This document shows, in pieces, positions 24,099-31,767 of a DNA stretch of 31,785 nt (its first letter is position 1; every line of letters begins with the position of its first letter). This DNA comes from Bacteroidales bacterium UBA3754 (lineage in GTDB: Bacteria > Bacteroidota > Bacteroidia > Bacteroidales > UBA1715), in NCBI GenBank assembly GCA_002371705.1, contig DFGI01000047.1, positions 1 through 31,785 on the forward strand. The letters run 5' to 3'. The translations under genes and the position numbers were made by a program. The notes under the pieces were generated by a model. It was not told the origin of the DNA. It saw nothing but the letters and a program-made list of their open reading frames with translations, and made no database searches.

Positions 24099-24808
24099 TC
24101 TACAGGTTTTTGTGTTAATTCGTGGAAGACGTCTTCCAATGATTTATTTTGTTTTACGTTTTCCGCTGTGTCGTTTGCCACAATTTTGCCGTTATTCACA
24201 ATAATTACGCGGTCGCAGATGGCTTCAACTTCTTGCATAATGTGCGTTGACAGCATCACAGTCTTCGATTTTCCTTCCGCTTCAATCAAATTTCGTATTT
24301 CAACTAATTGATTGGGATCCAATCCAGTAGTTGGTTCATCTAAAATTAAAACTTTAGGATTATGTACCAACACTGAAGCCAAACCAACACGTTGACGGTA
24401 TCCTTTCGAAAGCTCCGAGATTTTTTTATGCTGTTCCTTTGTTAAACCAACACGCTCAATTATCTCATTTACAGCATTTTCAACTTGATTACCTAAACCA
24501 TACATTCGAGCAACGAAACACAAATATTCACGGACGTACATTTCGGGGTACAGCGGATTGTGTTCCGGAAGATAGCCGATTTCGCGTTTCACCTCAATTG
24601 GGTTGGTGCGGACATCTTTCCCGTTTACAAGCACTTCGCCTTCAAAGTCAGACAAATAGCCTGTAATGATTTTCATTGTCGTGGATTTGCCTGCCCCGTT
24701 CGGACCAATAAAACCAACAATCTCGCCAGATGGTATTTCAAATGAAATGTCATTCACAGCGCGTTGCTGGCCGTATGTTTTTACTATGTTCCGTACCGAA
24801 ATTGACAT
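24095..24808 (-). CDS. gldA: GldA-type ABC transporter ATP-binding protein
   Basis: A 237-residue ATPase. Walker A is GPNGAGKST (35-43), the signature is LSKGYRQRVGLA, Walker B is VLILDEPTTGLD, and the switch is LSTHIMQEVEAICDRVIIV. The run SKGYRQRVGLA...PTTGLDPNQLVEIRNLI is characteristic of GldA, which in Flavobacterium works with the GldF and GldG membrane proteins in gliding. No permease gene is next to it, so it may pair with a permease encoded elsewhere. GldA homologues are also found in non-gliding Bacteroidota, so motility should not be inferred from this gene alone. It starts 3 nt after pyrE. Confidence 0.87.
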   Translation of the reverse strand: MSISVRNIVKTYGQQRAVNDISFEIPSGEIVGFIGPNGAGKSTTMKIITGYLSDFEGEVLVNGKDVRTNPIEVKREIGYLPEHNPLYPEMYVREYLCFVARMYGLGNQVENAVNEIIERVGLTKEQHKKISELSKGYRQRVGLASVLVHNPKVLILDEPTTGLDPNQLVEIRNLIEAEGKSKTVMLSTHIMQEVEAICDRVIIVNNGKIVANDTAENVKQNKSLEDVFHELTQKPVE

Positions 24809-24811
24809 GTT

Positions 24812-25447
24812 TTATTTCCCCCACGTGTCAGGATGTTGCCGCCATTCCTTAAGACTTTCCATTTGGGCAGGCGTAATATATTTCCGTTCTGTTGCAAGTT
24901 CTATCAGTGCTGTGTAGTTGGTCAACGTATCGACTTTGCAGTTTGCCTTGGCGAATGCGTCAACCGAAACACCAAATTGATATGTGAAAATGGCGAGCAT
25001 TCCCAACACGTTCACGTTTGCGGCACGAAGTGCTTCAACAGCTTTCAAACTGCTTCCTCCCGTGGAAATTAAATCTTCAATTACCACAACTTTCTGACCT
25101 TCTTCGTAATAGCCTTCGATTTGATTGCCCAAACCATGGTCTTTCGATGCTGAACGAACGTAGATGAACGGCAGGTTCAACGCTTCGGCAACCAACACGC
25201 CAACAGCGATTGCTCCCGTTGCTACGCCTGCAATTACTTGAACGTCAGGATACATCGTCCGAACTTTTTCGGCAAATGCTTGTTTTAGACATTCACGCAC
25301 CGCAGGATACGACAATGTTTTTCTGTTATCACAATAAATTGGTGATTTCCAGCCACTTGCCCATGTGAATGGATTTTCTGGTTGTAATTTTATTGCTTTG
25401 ATTTGCAATAAATTTTCTATAATTGTGCTTTCAATTGTAGAACTCAT
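24812..25447 (-). CDS. pyrE: orotate phosphoribosyltransferase
   Basis: A 211-residue enzyme of UMP synthesis that joins orotate to PRPP. NPFTWASGWKSPIYCDNRKT (25-44) is the family N-terminal block, IAGVATGAI (72-80) follows, and VVVIEDLISTGGSSLKAV (120-137) is the PRPP-binding motif. The ATG at 25447-25445 shares two bases with the ATG of the divergent NUDIX gene (CATG). A -7 box within the NUDIX coding sequence probably drives it and the four genes after it (gldA, transglycosylase, asnB, GT4). Confidence 0.95.
   Translation of the reverse strand: MSSTIESTIIENLLQIKAIKLQPENPFTWASGWKSPIYCDNRKTLSYPAVRECLKQAFAEKVRTMYPDVQVIAGVATGAIAVGVLVAEALNLPFIYVRSASKDHGLGNQIEGYYEEGQKVVVIEDLISTGGSSLKAVEALRAANVNVLGMLAIFTYQFGVSVDAFAKANCKVDTLTNYTALIELATERKYITPAQMESLKEWRQHPDTWGK
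25397..25425 (+). promoter_or_regulatory. candidate promoter of the NUDIX gene, inside pyrE
   Basis: TTTG at 25397-25400, a 17-nt spacer and TATAATTG at 25418-25425 (one mismatch to TAnnTTTG). It lies in the first codons of pyrE on the opposite strand and would start transcription about 15 nt before the NUDIX ATG. Confidence 0.35.
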
Positions 25448-26042
25448 GGAACTAAAGGTTTATTTTGAAAACAAATTCGTACTTTTAACTGACGGCAAAG
25501 GTACAAAAAAAATCGAGAATTTTCGTGTCTGTAACAACAAATCCGACATTCAGGCGGCAATCTGCGCAATTACGCAATCCAACGGTGATTCCGTGGTGGT
25601 GCAAAACGATAATTTTGACACCTTGATGGAGCTTTTCAAAGCTGAATTCACATACATTGAGGCTGCGGGTGGATTTATTGAAAACGAGGATGGAGAATAT
25701 TTGTTCATTTTCCGTCGTGAAAAATGGGATTTGCCAAAGGGAAAACTTGAGGTCGGCGAAACACCCGAAATTGCTGCTGTCCGCGAAGTTCAAGAGGAAA
25801 CTGGCTTGATGGATGTGACACGCACCGGCTACCGATGCTCAACGTGGCACACCTATGAACTTCATGGAAAACAAATCTTAAAGCAAACGTATTGGTACAA
25901 TATGAAAGCGACCAAAAATCAGTCGAGTAAGCCGCAAACAGAAGAAGAAATTACTGAACTTCAGTGGATTGCACCTTCTAATTTCAAGGAAATATCAAAG
26001 AATACATTCCCTTCAATTATTAGTGTAATTAATAATGAATAA
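25446..26042 (+). CDS. NUDIX hydrolase with an N-terminal extension
   Basis: A 198-residue protein. Residues 99-121 are a perfect NUDIX box (GX5EX7REUXEEXGU: G99, E105, R113, E114, E117, E118, G120), so it should hydrolyse a nucleoside diphosphate linked to another group. Residues 1-68 come before the NUDIX fold and have no recognised motif. The ATG at 25446 gives MELKVYFENKF; the frame opens further up at a GTG inside pyrE, which is not preferred. The start codon overlaps that of pyrE. A family 4 glycosyltransferase follows after 39 nt, so a nucleotide-sugar or CDP-alcohol substrate is imaginable, but nothing in the sequence proves it. Confidence 0.88.
   Translation: MELKVYFENKFVLLTDGKGTKKIENFRVCNNKSDIQAAICAITQSNGDSVVVQNDNFDTLMELFKAEFTYIEAAGGFIENEDGEYLFIFRREKWDLPKGKLEVGETPEIAAVREVQEETGLMDVTRTGYRCSTWHTYELHGKQILKQTYWYNMKATKNQSSKPQTEEEITELQWIAPSNFKEISKNTFPSIISVINNE
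25496..25503 (-). promoter_or_regulatory. candidate -7 box of the pyrE operon, inside the NUDIX gene
   Basis: The minus strand reads TACCTTTG, an exact TAnnTTTG, 48 nt before the pyrE ATG. No TTTG with normal spacing was found upstream, so the call rests on one element. Confidence 0.35.
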
Positions 26043-26081
26043 TATTCTGAAAATAAAAAAGTTACTTTCGAAGAAAGATAG

Positions 26082-27200
26082 ATGAACATAATTCTTGTAG
26101 GAACAGCATTCCCGTATCGTGGCGGTTTGGCGGCATTCAATGAACGGCTCGCGTTGGAATTTCAGAGTGAAGGCGATGAAATTTCCATAGAAACGTTTAC
26201 TCTGCAATATCCGAATTTTCTATTCCCTGGGAAAACGCAATATTCCAACGGTTCCGCTCCCCGTTTGAAAATTAACCGTTCGGTCAATTCTGTAAATCCG
26301 TTCAATTGGCGAAAAACGGCAAAGGCGATTGCGCGAAGAAATCCCGACGTGGTGATTTTTGCCTATTGGATGTCGTTTATGGCGCCATGTTTTGGCTCTA
26401 TTGCACGAGTGTTGAAACGACGATGCAATGCGAAATGTATTGGGTTGATTCATAATATGATAGCACACGAGCCTTCAATCTTTGATAAAATACTTGCGCC
26501 GTATTTTGTAAATGCGATGGATGGATTTTTCACTCTGTCGCAATCTGTTTTTAAGGAGATTGAATTGTTCGAACGCAAACCAAAACCAAAATCGTGGTCG
26601 CCACATCCAATTTATGATACCTACGGCGCACTGATAAGCAAAGAACAGGCTTGCGGGCATCTTGGTTTGCCCTTGGACAAACGATATATGTTATTTTTTG
26701 GTTTTATCCGTGAATATAAGGGGTTGGATTTGTTGCTCCACGCAATGGCAAATGAGCGAATCAAGAATTCAAACATCCACTTGCTTGTGGCTGGAGAATT
26801 TTACAGCAACGAAGAAAAATATAAAAAATTGGCGGAAGTGCTTGGATTACAAAATATTACATGGTTTTCGGAATATATTCCTGATAGCGAGGTCAACAAT
26901 TATTTTTGTGCTGCCGACGTGATTGTGCAACCGTATAAATCGGCAACGCAGTCGGGTGTGACGCAGGTTGGCTATCATTTTGAGAAACCGATGATTGTGA
27001 CCAACGTAGGCGGACTTTCCGAGATAATTCCCGACGGCAAAGTCGGCTATGTGGTTGAACCAAACAGCCATGCGTTGGCAAATGCCATCGTGAAATTCTT
27101 TGCGTCGGACGATGCCATCCAGATGGCACAAAATGTTCGTTGCGAGAAGAAAAAATATGCGTGGAATATTCTTACCGAAAAATTCCGGACGTTATTTTAG
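26082..27200 (+). CDS. family 4 glycosyltransferase
   Basis: A 372-residue GT-B enzyme. IILVGTAFPYRGGLAAFNER carries the N-terminal glycine loop, LFFGFIREYKGLDLLLHAM begins the C-terminal domain, and YKSATQSGVTQVGYHFEKPM with TNVGGLSEII is the donor-binding region. It resembles mannosyl- or glucosyltransferases of polysaccharide loci; donor and acceptor are not readable. It lies 39 nt after the NUDIX gene. Its TAG stop overlaps by two bases the stop codon of the opposing GGGPS gene, leaving no space for a terminator. Confidence 0.88.
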   Translation: MNIILVGTAFPYRGGLAAFNERLALEFQSEGDEISIETFTLQYPNFLFPGKTQYSNGSAPRLKINRSVNSVNPFNWRKTAKAIARRNPDVVIFAYWMSFMAPCFGSIARVLKRRCNAKCIGLIHNMIAHEPSIFDKILAPYFVNAMDGFFTLSQSVFKEIELFERKPKPKSWSPHPIYDTYGALISKEQACGHLGLPLDKRYMLFFGFIREYKGLDLLLHAMANERIKNSNIHLLVAGEFYSNEEKYKKLAEVLGLQNITWFSEYIPDSEVNNYFCAADVIVQPYKSATQSGVTQVGYHFEKPMIVTNVGGLSEIIPDGKVGYVVEPNSHALANAIVKFFASDDAIQMAQNVRCEKKKYAWNILTEKFRTLF

Positions 27201-27916
27201 TTTGAGCGAACGACCTTCATCATTTCTGACAGCAATTCAGGTTGTTTCTCAATTATTGTACCCACTACTGCAATATCGGCGCCGTAATCAAATATTTTCT
27301 GAAGCGTTTCGCTCGAGCGGATGCCTCCGCCCACAATCAGTGGGATTGAACAGGCTTTTTTCACGGCGGAAATAGTGTCGGGATTCACAAACGTTTGCGC
27401 TCCGCTGCCGCCTTCCAAATAGATAGCCTTTAGTCCAAGCATTTCGCCTGCAATTGCTGTAGCCACTGCAATGTCGGGTTTGTCGTATGGAATCGGTTGC
27501 GTGTTGCTCATATATTCCACCGAAGTGGTTTTGCCACAATCAATTAGGATATATCCAGTTGCGATAGGTTCAAGGTTGGTGCTTTTTATAACAGGAGCCG
27601 AAAGAACCTGATTCCCAATAAGAAACTCGGCGTTCCTTCCCGAAATCAGCGACAAAAATAAAATAGCGTCAGCATTTGCGCTCACTTGGTTCGCATTGCC
27701 CGGAAACAAAACCACCGGACCTGAATAAGCGGTTTTTATTGCGTCAATCGCATGAGAAGTACTCGAGGTAACCAAACTACCACCGACAAAAATAAAATTC
27801 ACACCTTCGCGTTGTGCGAGTTCGGCGATTGTCACCAACGATTTGTTGGTGTGTTTGTCGGGGTCGATTAACAGAGCGAGCTGTTTCTGGTTCTGTAAAA
27901 ATAAGTCATACACCAT
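27197..27916 (-). CDS. geranylgeranylglyceryl/heptaprenylglyceryl phosphate synthase (GGGPS/PcrB family)
   Basis: A 239-residue TIM-barrel prenyltransferase. LALLIDPDKH (13-22) is the metal/substrate-binding motif, VVLFPGN (68-74) the next block, AIYLEGGSGA (165-173) the glycerol-1-phosphate pocket, then VGGGIRS (195-201) and VVGTIIE. The family joins a polyprenyl diphosphate to sn-glycerol-1-phosphate by an ether bond, the first step of archaeal lipids; Bacteroidota members are known and their physiological product is poorly defined. The ATG at 27916 lies 4 nt after the protease stop; a longer frame runs into that gene and is rejected. No glycerol-1-phosphate dehydrogenase gene is seen here. 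Confidence 0.9.
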   Translation of the reverse strand: MVYDLFLQNQKQLALLIDPDKHTNKSLVTIAELAQREGVNFIFVGGSLVTSSTSHAIDAIKTAYSGPVVLFPGNANQVSANADAILFLSLISGRNAEFLIGNQVLSAPVIKSTNLEPIATGYILIDCGKTTSVEYMSNTQPIPYDKPDIAVATAIAGEMLGLKAIYLEGGSGAQTFVNPDTISAVKKACSIPLIVGGGIRSSETLQKIFDYGADIAVVGTIIEKQPELLSEMMKVVRSN

Positions 27917-27920
27917 AGCT

Positions 27921-29516
27921 TCAGTTTTTATTTTTGAAAGAGTCCAATGCCTTTTTAATTGTTTCATCGTCAGCGTTATACATTTCGTAGAATGCCGAAT
28001 CGCCATACACATCCCGAATCACATAGCAGCGCGCCAATGTTTCCACTCGCTGTATTTCGGAACGTGGGGCGCTTTTGTCGAGCAACAAACTCGTTTTTGC
28101 GTGTTCTTTGGCGTATTGCTCAATTTTTCCCATGGTTATCGCCTTCGTCAGCATTTTATACATATCGTGTGGCTCTGTAAATTGTAAAATGGAACGGTTT
28201 TTCTCTGAAAACGCAAACGCAAAGTCGTACACTAAACCACTGTTCATTATTTTCAAATATGAATCCGAGAATGTGGAGCTGTCGATTGGCACAAACACGT
28301 CGGGCATGATTCCGCCGCCTCCATACACGGTTTTCCCCGTGCGTGTGGTGAATTTCAGGGAGTCGGGGAAGATTACGCTGTCGGCGAAGTTTAGCTCTCC
28401 GTGCGCGTAACGGTTTAGAAGTTCTTTCTCGTAGTCGTCGATATTGCCATTATAAGGCTTTTGGATGCACCGTCCCGACGGCGTGTAGAATTTTTTTATA
28501 CTCAGCCGAACCACCGATTTGTCGTTCAATTGGAAATCCTCGTTCACCACGCCTTTGCCGAACGACCGCCGTCCCACCACGAGTCCACGGCCATTGTCCT
28601 GTATGGCACCAGCAAATATTTCACTCGCCGAGGCGGAATTTTCATCTATCAGAACAGCCAGATTCAGGTCGCCGCAGCTGCCATCGCCTTCGGCGACATA
28701 ATATTCAGGTTTGGATTTTTTCCCTTGTGTATAAACAATTGTGTCGCCTGCTTTTAGAAATTCATTTGCAAGATTTACCGCCGCAAACAGCAATCCACCG
28801 CCATTGTCGCGCAAATCAACAATAATGTTTTTCATATTTTTCGTGCGTAGTTTCGACACTGCCGACAAGAATTCATCGATTGTATTTTGTGAAAATCGGC
28901 TAATTGCCACATAACCAGTCGTTTCGTCAGCCATATAAGCCGCGTCGATGCTCGTGATTGGCACGGCATCGCGGGTGATTTCAAATGAGAGCAAATCGGC
29001 AATGTCCGCTCGTTTGATTCCCACGCGGACTTTCGACCCTTTGGGGCCTTTCAGCAATTTTATTGTTTTTTCGTTGGTAATGCCATTGCCGGCAACTACC
29101 GAATCGTTTACTGTGACAATTCTGTCGCCTGACTGAATATGCAGTTTTTCCGAAGGTCCGCCGTGGATAACCTGAACCACCACAATCGTGTCGTTTTGAA
29201 TGTTGAACTGCACGCCGATGCCCTCGAACGACCCCATAATAGGATCCATCATATCTTGGTAATCATTAGCCGAAATATAGAGCGAATGTGGGTCCAGTTT
29301 TTCAAACAGCAATGGAAGCATTTCCTCGGTAAGACTATCAATATCAACGTCTTCCATATATTCATCGGCAATCAGCTCCATTATTCTCGTCATTTTGGCG
29401 TTTTTGGGAGTCATCCGCACGTATTCCACAGGCGAGAATAGCTTCTGCACCAGCATTCCAGCGGCAAATACTAATGAAATCAGCAATGGAAGCGCAACTG
29501 TCAGTTTTCTACTCAT
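27921..29516 (-). CDS. S41 family C-terminal processing protease (CtpA/Prc type)
   Basis: A 531-residue periplasmic protease. Residues 5-25 form an uncleaved or cleaved N-terminal membrane segment. A PDZ domain covers about 95-180 (VVQVIHGGPSEKLHIQSGDR). The catalytic domain has VDLRDNGGGLL (233-243), DENSASASEI with the nucleophile S296, and RSFGKG with the general base K321; the 25-residue spacing equals that of E. coli Prc (S452/K477). It cuts proteins at C-terminal tails in the periplasm. Its 5' end overlaps the deaminase gene by 8 nt, and GGGPS follows after 4 nt. Confidence 0.95.
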   Translation of the reverse strand: MSRKLTVALPLLISLVFAAGMLVQKLFSPVEYVRMTPKNAKMTRIMELIADEYMEDVDIDSLTEEMLPLLFEKLDPHSLYISANDYQDMMDPIMGSFEGIGVQFNIQNDTIVVVQVIHGGPSEKLHIQSGDRIVTVNDSVVAGNGITNEKTIKLLKGPKGSKVRVGIKRADIADLLSFEITRDAVPITSIDAAYMADETTGYVAISRFSQNTIDEFLSAVSKLRTKNMKNIIVDLRDNGGGLLFAAVNLANEFLKAGDTIVYTQGKKSKPEYYVAEGDGSCGDLNLAVLIDENSASASEIFAGAIQDNGRGLVVGRRSFGKGVVNEDFQLNDKSVVRLSIKKFYTPSGRCIQKPYNGNIDDYEKELLNRYAHGELNFADSVIFPDSLKFTTRTGKTVYGGGGIMPDVFVPIDSSTFSDSYLKIMNSGLVYDFAFAFSEKNRSILQFTEPHDMYKMLTKAITMGKIEQYAKEHAKTSLLLDKSAPRSEIQRVETLARCYVIRDVYGDSAFYEMYNADDETIKKALDSFKNKN

Positions 29517-29955
29517 TGATGTCTAATTTAACAACTTCGATGTTTGCGCGTTTCAGAAGCTGAATGCCGTCGTCGATGCGGTATGGCTCGCAATACACCA
29601 CTTTTTTTATTCCCGATTGGATGATCAGCTTTGCGCATTCAATGCAGGGCGAAGTCGTTACGTAAAGCGTGGCTTCGTCGCTGTTGTTAGCTGATTTTGC
29701 CACTTTTGTGATGGCATTTGCTTCAGCATGAAGCACATACGGTTTTGTTTTTCCTTCTTCGTCTTCACATATATTTTCGAAGCCCGAAGGTGTTCCGTTG
29801 AATCCGTCGGAAATTATCATTTTGTCCTTCACAATCAGCGCGCCAACCTGACGACGTTTGCAATATGAATTTTCAGCCCAAATTTTTGCCATACGCAAAT
29901 AGCGTTTGTCAAGCTGTAACTGTTTTTCTGCCAATAATTTATAATCGCAAGCCAT
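29509..29955 (-). CDS. dCMP/cytidine deaminase family protein
   Basis: A 148-residue zinc deaminase. LHAEANAI holds the zinc ligand H76 and the proton-shuttle E78; SPCIECAKLI supplies C104 and C107. The motif arrangement and the VGALIVKDKMIISDGFNGTP stretch fit deoxycytidylate deaminase (ComEB type), which makes dUMP for dTMP synthesis. It is the first gene of the operon with the S41 protease and GGGPS. The 100-base gap upstream to the divergent TPR gene contains no convincing minus-strand TAnnTTTG. Confidence 0.92.
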   Translation of the reverse strand: MACDYKLLAEKQLQLDKRYLRMAKIWAENSYCKRRQVGALIVKDKMIISDGFNGTPSGFENICEDEEGKTKPYVLHAEANAITKVAKSANNSDEATLYVTTSPCIECAKLIIQSGIKKVVYCEPYRIDDGIQLLKRANIEVVKLDINE

Positions 29956-30021
29956 AATTCAATTCTAAAATCGGCACAAGGTACAAATTAATACTCAAAG
30001 CGAAACGCACATTGCCGAATT

Positions 30022-30051
30022 TTTGTTATTTCCTATGAATTCATACCTTTG
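30022..30051 (+). promoter_or_regulatory. promoter directly before the TPR protein gene
   Basis: TTTG at 30022-30025, an 18-nt spacer and TACCTTTG at 30044-30051. The box ends only 4 nt before the ATG at 30056, so the transcript would be leaderless or nearly so. Confidence 0.55.
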
Positions 30052-30055
30052 TGAT

Positions 30056-30772
30056 ATGAAAAAAATACTTTGCATATTGTTGATTTTCTGTTCCGTGGGG
30101 TCGTTCGCGCAAAAATCGGACATTGACTGCCGTTTGACAAAATCCTTTATCAATCAAAATATGAAGGAATGGAATGTGTTTATTGACGAACTCAGCAAAG
30201 AATTTGAAAAAACAAAGTCTCCTGATGTTCAATTCAAACGGGCTGTTGTCAGACATTTATATTTGGCGTACCTTCTGTTCAACGATAAAAATTCCAGTCA
30301 AATTGAAGTTCAGCTCGAAGGATTGGGAAAGGACATTGAAATGTTGGAGAAGACGGCACAATATGAGAAAATTGTGTTGGCGCTGAAATCGCCGTATTTG
30401 GCATATTCCGCGCTCAACAATCCCGTGACTGCCGTGTACCGACTTCCGATGAGCTTTTCCGCCGCAAAAAGCGCCATTTCCGAAGCGGAAAATTCACCGT
30501 ACAGCTGGGCGGAATACGGAAACTTGCAATATTGCTACGCATTGTTTATTGGCGGAAGCTATAGCGATGCCATTCAGTCGTTTCAAAAAGCACTCTCGCT
30601 TATTGAACAAAAAGGTGAAGGGACTAATTGTAACTGGTACTATATCAATACGTTATTGTTCCTCGCAAAAAGCTACGAAGATGGAAAACAATTTGACAAA
30701 GCAAACGAGGTTTATGATAAAATTCTCCGCATTCGTCCCGACTACGAAGCAATTCATAGGTGGAAACACTAA
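30056..30772 (+). CDS. secreted tetratricopeptide-repeat protein
   Basis: A 238-residue protein with a signal peptide (MKKILCILLIFCSVGSFAQ). Residues about 135-235 form TPR-like helical pairs: WAEYGNLQYCYALFIGGSYS then DAIQSFQKALSLI, and TLLFLAKSYEDGKQFDKANE then VYDKILRIRPDYEA. The N-terminal half is helical with no recognised domain. It is likely a periplasmic scaffold; no catalytic residues are evident. An upstream TTG (30023) extends the frame but the signal peptide sets the start at 30056. The WYL regulator gene follows after 74 nt and has its own promoter. Confidence 0.8.
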   Translation: MKKILCILLIFCSVGSFAQKSDIDCRLTKSFINQNMKEWNVFIDELSKEFEKTKSPDVQFKRAVVRHLYLAYLLFNDKNSSQIEVQLEGLGKDIEMLEKTAQYEKIVLALKSPYLAYSALNNPVTAVYRLPMSFSAAKSAISEAENSPYSWAEYGNLQYCYALFIGGSYSDAIQSFQKALSLIEQKGEGTNCNWYYINTLLFLAKSYEDGKQFDKANEVYDKILRIRPDYEAIHRWKH

Positions 30773-30797
30773 AATTTGAAATTTTTTTATCCTGTGC

Positions 30798-30828
30798 ATT
30801 GTTTTGGCACACCATGCTTTTATTTTTG
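30798..30828 (+). promoter_or_regulatory. promoter of the WYL regulator gene
   Basis: ATTG at 30798-30801, a 19-nt spacer and TATTTTTG at 30821-30828, the same -7 sequence as at 31-38. The ATG is 18 nt after the box. Confidence 0.6.
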
Positions 30829-30846
30829 CTAAAAATTAGTTGAGTT

Positions 30847-31767
30847 ATGGCAAAAAATCTTCTAAACAAATATGCGTGGTTGGTAGAAACCATCTATAAT
30901 TCCAACGGAATTACGCTGAATGAATTGCAGGAAAAATGGTGTGAAAACGATTTGAGCATGGGCGAGGACCTTCCTCGCCGTACGTTTCATAATTGGTGTA
31001 CAGCCGCACAGGAAATGTTTGATGTGAACATTGAATGTGACGTGAGGGGCGGCTATCGTTATTATATTTCAAACGAAGAGGAAATAAAAAAAGGCGGGCT
31101 TCGCTCGTGGCTATTGCAGACGCTTTCGGTGAGCAATATGCTTATGAATAATCAAACGCTGAAAGACCGTATTTTGTTGGAAACAATACCTTCGGGACAA
31201 AAGTTTCTTACAACAATCCTCGATGCTATGAGAAACAACAATATGATAAAAGTTTCGTACCATAGTTTTTGGAAAGACGAAGAAAAGATCTATTCGTTGC
31301 AGCCGTATTGTGTCAAGCTGTTCAAACAGCGTTGGTATTTGCTTGCTGTCAATCCTTATTTTGAAAAGCCTGCTCCGTTTGTTTACGCTCTTGACCGTAT
31401 GAATGCCGTTTCTCCGCTAACCGACGAGAAGTTTTTCGTGCCGACGGATTTTAATGCCACGGAGTTTTTTGACTCATTTTATGGCATTATCATTTCGCCA
31501 AACAAAGTGGAAAAAGTCCGCCTGAAAGTCTCTTCTGGACAGGCGAATTACCTTCGGTCGCTGCCGCTTCATAAAACACAGAAGGAAGTGGAACGAAACG
31601 ATGAATATAGTATTTTTGAATTGCGGATTCGTCCAGAATTTGATTTTCAGCAAGAAATATTGTCACAGATACCCGATGTGGAAGTTTTGGAACCTACGTG
31701 GCTTCGTGATGAAATAGTTGAAAAAGTGGATGAAATGTGGAACACATATAAAAACAACAAGAAATGA
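30847..31767 (+). CDS. WYL-domain transcriptional regulator
   Basis: A 306-residue protein. Residues 5-70 form a winged helix-turn-helix-like N-terminus (NGITLNELQEKWCEN...RRTFHNWC). The WYL domain lies at about 125-215, with MIKVSYHSFWKDEEKIYSLQ, then LFKQRWYLLAVNPYF and FVYALDRMNAV; a C-terminal extension (about 215-300) follows as in other WYL proteins (WCX). WYL proteins sense ligands such as nucleotides or nucleic acids and often control defence or DNA-damage genes. The next gene starts in the stop codon (ATGA), so the regulator is co-translated with it. Confidence 0.9.
   Translation: MAKNLLNKYAWLVETIYNSNGITLNELQEKWCENDLSMGEDLPRRTFHNWCTAAQEMFDVNIECDVRGGYRYYISNEEEIKKGGLRSWLLQTLSVSNMLMNNQTLKDRILLETIPSGQKFLTTILDAMRNNNMIKVSYHSFWKDEEKIYSLQPYCVKLFKQRWYLLAVNPYFEKPAPFVYALDRMNAVSPLTDEKFFVPTDFNATEFFDSFYGIIISPNKVEKVRLKVSSGQANYLRSLPLHKTQKEVERNDEYSIFELRIRPEFDFQQEILSQIPDVEVLEPTWLRDEIVEKVDEMWNTYKNNKK

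Noticed and set aside
23862..24311. 149-codon plus-strand frame spanning the transglycosylase/gldA junction
   Set aside because: It runs antisense to two clearly identified proteins and contains no domain.
14458..24808. Gliding motility inferred from gldA plus SprB-like repeats
   Set aside because: GldA and SprB-type repeats with T9SS tails also occur in non-gliding members; gldB-N and the T9SS motor genes are not in the window.
26065..26077. CTTTC-GAA-GAAAG hairpin between the NUDIX and GT4 genes, considered as terminator or attenuator
   Set aside because: The stem is 5 bp, A+T-rich, with a 3-base loop and no T-run after it.
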